The notes beneath the pieces are model-generated. The model was not told where the DNA came from. It made no database searches and saw nothing but the letters and a program-made list of their open reading frames with translations. The position numbers were made by a program, and so were the translations under genes. 9,146 nt of DNA from CAZYWA01 sp964650975 [NCBI: uncultured bacterium] (GTDB lineage Bacteria > JADJOY01): positions 1-9,146 of the forward strand of contig CAZYWA010000316.1 of the NCBI GenBank assembly GCA_964650975.1, written 5' to 3'. Positions 6,413 through 9,146 of this stretch are shown in pieces; the stretch's first letter is position 1, and the number at the start of each line of letters is the position of its first letter.

Positions 6413-7450
6413 GTGAAGGTCGGAGTCGTCTACGACCCAGCGTTTCTCGGCCACGATCCTGGCCCCGGTCATCCGGAGCGGCGCGAACGGCTGGAGGTAC
6501 TGGCCGGGCTGGTCGAGGGGGCGCACGCGGTTCCCGGGTTGCTGACCAGCGGATCGCGGCGCGCGGAGCACCGCGATCTGCAGCGGGTGCACGAGCTCGA
6601 TCACGTGCGGGTGGTCGAAGCGACCGCGGCGCGCGCCGCGGTGGCGCTCGACGGTGACACCACCACCTCGGCCGGCTCGGCCGACGCCGCGCAGCTCGCC
6701 GCGGGCGCCGGGTTGCTGCTGCTCGACCGCATGGCCGATCGCGAGATCGACACCGGCTTTGCGCTGGTGCGCCCGCCCGGCCACCACGCGGAGTTCGATC
6801 GCGCGATGGGCTTCTGCCTCTACAACAACGTCGCGGTGCTCGCGGCCTACGCCCGCGCCGTGCACCACCACGCCCGCGTGATGATCGTCGACTGGGATGT
6901 CCATCACGGGAACGGCACCCAGCACATCTTCGAGGACGACCCGCACGTCCTCTATCTCTCGACCCACCGCTATCCGTTCTATCCGGGCACCGGCGCGGTG
7001 AGCGAGATCGGCCACGGCGAAGGGCGCTTCACGACCGTGAACGTCCCGTTGCCCGGGGGTGTGGGCGACGCCGAGTACCTGGCCGCGTTCCACGGCGTGG
7101 TGCGGCCGGTGGTCGAGGCCTACCGCCCAACGCTGCTGATCGTGTCGGCCGGCTTCGACCCGCACGAGCGCGATCCGCTGGGCGGCATGCGTGTCACCGC
7201 CGGTGCCTTCGCCGAGATGGCGGCCGTGCTGATGCACGCGGCCGGCGACCTCGGCGCGCCGATGGTGTTGGTCCTCGAGGGCGGCTACGACCTGCGCGGC
7301 CTATCCGATTCGGTGCGCGCCGTGCTCGAACGGCTCCAGACTGAAAGCGCGCCTGCGGAAGCTCCGCGCGGCTCTCGGATCGATCCGATCCTGGAGGCGG
7401 TGCGACTCACCCACGAGGAGTTCGTTCCACTCGCCTCCGCAGCGCGGTAG
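6413..7450 (+). CDS. Histone deacetylase-family amidohydrolase (class II/AcuC/APAH-like)
   Basis: These zinc enzymes remove acetyl or acyl groups from lysine, polyamines or other amines; bacterial relatives include AcuC, acetylpolyamine amidohydrolases and HDAH. The 345-residue protein is a single arginase-fold domain of normal length without a signal peptide, so probably cytoplasmic. It shows GHPERRERL (19-27), RPPGHHAEFDRAMGFCLYNN (120-139) with H124 and H125 as the active-site histidine pair, VDWDVHHGNG with D162 and H164 as zinc ligands, YLSTHRYPFYPGTG, SAGFDPH with D249 as the third ligand, and LEGGYDL with Y292 as the transition-state tyrosine. The active site is complete. The GTG at 6413 has a good SD and starts the family's MKVGVVYD strand. 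It lies 13 bases after mrcA and 66 before tatA, probably in one transcription unit. RPPGHHA and LEGGYD favour class II-like over class I. The substrate cannot be read from the sequence. Confidence 0.93.
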   Translation: MKVGVVYDPAFLGHDPGPGHPERRERLEVLAGLVEGAHAVPGLLTSGSRRAEHRDLQRVHELDHVRVVEATAARAAVALDGDTTTSAGSADAAQLAAGAGLLLLDRMADREIDTGFALVRPPGHHAEFDRAMGFCLYNNVAVLAAYARAVHHHARVMIVDWDVHHGNGTQHIFEDDPHVLYLSTHRYPFYPGTGAVSEIGHGEGRFTTVNVPLPGGVGDAEYLAAFHGVVRPVVEAYRPTLLIVSAGFDPHERDPLGGMRVTAGAFAEMAAVLMHAAGDLGAPMVLVLEGGYDLRGLSDSVRAVLERLQTESAPAEAPRGSRIDPILEAVRLTHEEFVPLASAAR

Positions 7451-7463
7451 GCCCGCGGTAGGC
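7443..7463. repeat. Tandem 10-bp direct repeat across the deacetylase-family stop
   Basis: CGCGGTAGGC occurs at 7443-7452 and again at 7454-7463, a period of 11. The first copy contains the TAG stop of the deacetylase-family gene and the second lies just behind it. It looks like a small tandem duplication. The second copy also contributes to a weak -35-like TAGGCA (7459-7464), 17 bases before TAGTCT (7482-7487), which could be a minor promoter for tatA. Confidence 0.5.
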
Positions 7464-7516
7464 ATGCTTCCGGTGGCGAGATAGTCTGCGCGAAAGAGGG
7501 GAGTGAGTGGGGGACG

Positions 7517-7885
7517 ATGTTCGGCATTGGCACACCCGAGTTGCTGCTGATCCTGGTGATCGCGCTGATCGTCTTGGGGCCGAAGCGGCTTCCTGAGGTC
7601 GGCAAACAGCTGGGAAAGGCCCTCGGCGAGCTCCGGCGAGCGAGTCAGGATCTGCGCGACTCGATCGAGATCGAGAGCCGTCGCGCGGACCGGCCCGAGC
7701 GCGTCGAGCCGCCGAGCTCGGTCTCGCGCGATCCGCGGCCCGCGCACTCGACGCCGCCCACACCCGGCTTCCAGCCTTTCGATCCCGCCGCCATGGTCCC
7801 ACCTGAACCCAAGCCCGCACAGGACGCGACGCCTCGTGCCGAACCCGCTCCGCCAACTCCGGGAGATCCGAAAACCGCCGGCTAA
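7517..7885 (+). CDS. tatA: Sec-independent translocase small subunit, TatA/TatB family
   Basis: TatA/TatB proteins work with TatC to move folded proteins bearing twin-arginine signals across the cytoplasmic membrane. The 122-residue protein has a short transmembrane helix (about 7-21), a GP hinge (21-22), an amphipathic basic helix (about 24-52) and a Pro-rich tail (about 62-120). Glu at position 8 and VLGPKRLPE resemble TatB, while GKQLGKALGELRRA is TatA-like, so one protein may serve both roles or a second small subunit may lie elsewhere; the tatA symbol is provisional. The ATG at 7517 follows a purine-rich stretch with GTGGGGGA as SD. The 66-base gap after the deacetylase-family gene contains a weak promoter-like pair (TAGGCA, 17 bases, TAGTCT). 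tatC follows at once, confirming the assignment. Confidence 0.93.
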   Translation: MFGIGTPELLLILVIALIVLGPKRLPEVGKQLGKALGELRRASQDLRDSIEIESRRADRPERVEPPSSVSRDPRPAHSTPPTPGFQPFDPAAMVPPEPKPAQDATPRAEPAPPTPGDPKTAG

Positions 7886-8660
7886 TCCCGAGCGGTTGAT
7901 GCCGTTCACCGACCACTTGGAGGAGCTGCGGACTCGTTTGATCCGCGCCCTCGGCGGGCTCGCGGTCGGCTTCGCGGTCTGTATTCCGTTCCAGCGCCAG
8001 ATCTTCCACCTCCTGATGCGCCCGCTGATCGCGGCGCTCGGGAACGAGCCGATGATCGCGCTCGGGGTCGCGGATCTCTTCTGGACCTACATCAAGGTGG
8101 CGCTCCTGGGCGGCCTGTTCGTGGCGTCGCCGTGGGTCTTCTATCAGCTGTGGGCGTTCATCGTGCCGGGGCTCCACGAGAACGAGCGCAAGCTGGCGAC
8201 CCCGTTCATCGCCGCGACCACGTTCTTCTTCGTGACCGGCGCCGCGTTCGGTTACTTCCTGCTCATGCCGTTCGCCTTCCAGTACCTGCTGAGCTTCAGC
8301 GACGAGTACGTGAAGCCGGCCCTCGACGTGAAAGTCAACTTTGCGTTCGCGCTCCAGCTGTTACTGGTTTTCGGCCTGGTGTTCGAGCTCCCGGTGATCA
8401 TCACGTTGCTGGCTCGGCTAGGGATCGTCGATGCGGATCGGTTGAAACGATTCCGGCGCTACTGGATCGTCCTGGCCTTCGTCATCGGGGCGATCGTGAC
8501 GCCGACACCCGACGCTGTGAATCAGACGATGGCGTCGCTTCCGCTGATCGTCCTCTACGAAGTGGGGATCTGGTCGGCGAAGATGTTCGGAAGAAAGCCC
8601 GAAGCCGAAGCGGCCGGCGCGGCCGAGGCGGCGCCGCACGACACGCCCGCCGCTTCGTAG
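7836..8660 (+). CDS. tatC: Sec-independent translocase subunit TatC
   Basis: TatC is the six-helix membrane protein that recognises twin-arginine signal peptides and assembles with TatA/B. The call rests on HLEELRTRLIRAL, PWVFYQLWAFIVPGLHENER, FELPVIITLLARLGI and IGAIVTPTPDAVNQ. In numbering from the GTG at 7836 (274 residues), E30, F108, E117, E184 and D226 match E. coli E15, F94, E103, E170 and D211, positions important for signal binding and function. Hydrophobic segments fit six membrane spans; the C-tail is Ala/Glu-rich. The start is uncertain. The GTG at 7836 overlaps tatA by 50 bases and adds NPERLMPF ahead of the core, similar to leaders in several TatC families; its SD (AGGA) is 11 bases away. 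The ATG at 7899, 13 bases after the tatA stop, gives the more ordinary MPFTDHLEELR start but has almost no SD. Either way it is translated closely with tatA. Confidence 0.95.
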   Translation: MPNPLRQLREIRKPPANPERLMPFTDHLEELRTRLIRALGGLAVGFAVCIPFQRQIFHLLMRPLIAALGNEPMIALGVADLFWTYIKVALLGGLFVASPWVFYQLWAFIVPGLHENERKLATPFIAATTFFFVTGAAFGYFLLMPFAFQYLLSFSDEYVKPALDVKVNFAFALQLLLVFGLVFELPVIITLLARLGIVDADRLKRFRRYWIVLAFVIGAIVTPTPDAVNQTMASLPLIVLYEVGIWSAKMFGRKPEAEAAGAAEAAPHDTPAAS

Positions 8661-8678
8661 CGCGGTGGCGGGAGCGCT

Positions 8679-9146
8679 TCACGAGCGCCGCGTGGCACGG
8701 CCGCGCGCGCCGGCCAGCTCGTCGGCCCGGTAGGAGCTCCGCACCAGCGGGCCTGACGCCACGTCGTCGAAGCCGAGCTTGCGCGCTTCCGTCGCGAGCT
8801 CGTCGAACACCAGCGGTTCCCAGAAGTGCAGCACCGGCAGGTGCTGGCGCGACGGGCGCAGATACTGACCCAGCGTGAGGATCCCGACGCCCGCGCCACG
8901 CAAATCGCGCATCGCCTGCCGCACCTCGTCGAGCGACTCGCCCAGGCCGAGCATCAGGCTCGACTTGGTGAGCAAGCCGCGCCGTGACGCGTGCTCGAGC
9001 GTCCGCAGCGAGGTCGCGTAGCTCGCCTGGGGCCGCACCGTGCGCTGCAGCGACGCGACAGTCTCCAGGTTGTGCGCGAGCACGTCGGGCGCGGCGTCGA
9101 TGACAGGATCGATCTCGGCGGCGCGCGCGTGGAAGTCGGGGATCAG
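8679..9146 (-). CDS. lipA: Lipoyl synthase LipA, N-terminus cut by window edge
   Basis: LipA is a radical SAM enzyme that inserts two sulfur atoms into protein-bound octanoyl groups, making the lipoyl cofactor of 2-oxoacid dehydrogenases and the glycine cleavage system. The last 155 residues are visible; the N-terminal half with both cysteine clusters lies beyond the right edge. The visible part matches the family closely: LIPDFHARAAEIDPVI, DVLAHNLETV, QRTVRPQASYATSL, LTKSSLMLGLGES, EVRQAMRDLR, LTLGQYLRPSRQHLPV and ASGPLVRSSYRADE. The RSSY motif (8730-8741) includes the serine that ligates the auxiliary iron-sulfur cluster. The gene is convergent with tatC, with 18 bases between stops and no clear terminator. 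A short Arg/Ala-rich tail follows the conserved core. The first codon inside the window is not the start. Confidence 0.97.
   Translation of the reverse strand: MIPDFHARAAEIDPVIDAAPDVLAHNLETVASLQRTVRPQASYATSLRTLEHASRRGLLTKSSLMLGLGESLDEVRQAMRDLRGAGVGILTLGQYLRPSRQHLPVLHFWEPLVFDELATEARKLGFDDVASGPLVRSSYRADELAGARGRATRRS

Noticed and set aside
5286-6416. A second plus-strand frame of 376 codons inside mrcA.
   Set aside because: It is a frame-shifted reading of an intact gene, rich in Arg, Gly and Ala, with no motif.
6239-7237. A minus-strand open frame opposite the mrcA end and the deacetylase-family gene.
   Set aside because: It is another complement of high-G+C coding DNA; its Arg/His/Val-rich product matches no family I know.
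8674-8688. Possible hairpin (GCGCT, five-base loop, AGCGC) at the tatC/lipA junction, considered as a bidirectional terminator.
   Set aside because: The stem has only five pairs, there is no T-run on either side, and it overlaps the lipA stop codon; chance is an adequate explanation.
1-9146. Search for CRISPR arrays, tRNA or rRNA genes, insertion sequences, phage or defence genes.
   Set aside because: No spaced direct-repeat array, cloverleaf, transposase or integrase signature, or defence-type domain was seen; all large frames resolve to housekeeping genes.

Overview
The window is chromosomal sequence from a bacterium with very high G+C. Third codon positions are almost always G or C, and GTG starts are common. 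Every gene I can identify is a housekeeping or metabolic gene. I see no integrase, transposase, phage gene, CRISPR array, tRNA or rRNA. The combination of a class A penicillin-binding protein of the PBP1A type, a Tat system with a TatB-like small subunit, the DXP-dependent PdxA, LipA and RadC suggests a free-living, probably diderm bacterium of deltaproteobacterial grade (Myxococcota, Binatota or a similar candidate phylum). That placement is an inference from gene content and style, not a measurement.

Layout, left to right. (1) Bases 1-2389, minus strand: pdxA (vitamin B6 synthesis) followed by a GH36 alpha-galactosidase-like gene that runs off the left edge. The two overlap by four bases (GTGA), so they probably form one transcription unit. 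(2) Bases 2390-2534: divergent control region holding a possible pdxA promoter and a perfect 10-bp inverted repeat that abuts the ssb ribosome binding site. (3) Bases 2535-3014, plus strand: ssb, followed 10 bases later by the convergent radC (3025-3777, minus). (4) Bases 3778-4056: a 279-base non-coding gap rich in inverted repeats, with an extended -10 promoter facing right. (5) Bases 4057-8660, plus strand: mrcA (PBP1A), a class II histone-deacetylase-family amidohydrolase, tatA/B and tatC. The first two are 13 bases apart, 66 bases precede tatA, and tatA and tatC overlap or nearly touch. (6) Bases 8679-9146, minus strand: the C-terminal half of lipA, convergent with tatC and cut by the right edge.

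The right-hand cluster joins cell-wall synthesis (PBP1A) to folded-protein export (TatA/B plus TatC). Some peptidoglycan amidases are known Tat substrates in other bacteria, so the link is plausible but unproven here. The HDAC-family enzyme between them has a complete active site but an unknown substrate. ssb and radC are DNA-maintenance genes facing each other. I find no convincing new multi-gene system. The most interesting signals are non-coding: the hairpin at the ssb ribosome binding site, the cluster of inverted repeats between radC and mrcA, and the unusual pdxA/alpha-galactosidase pairing.
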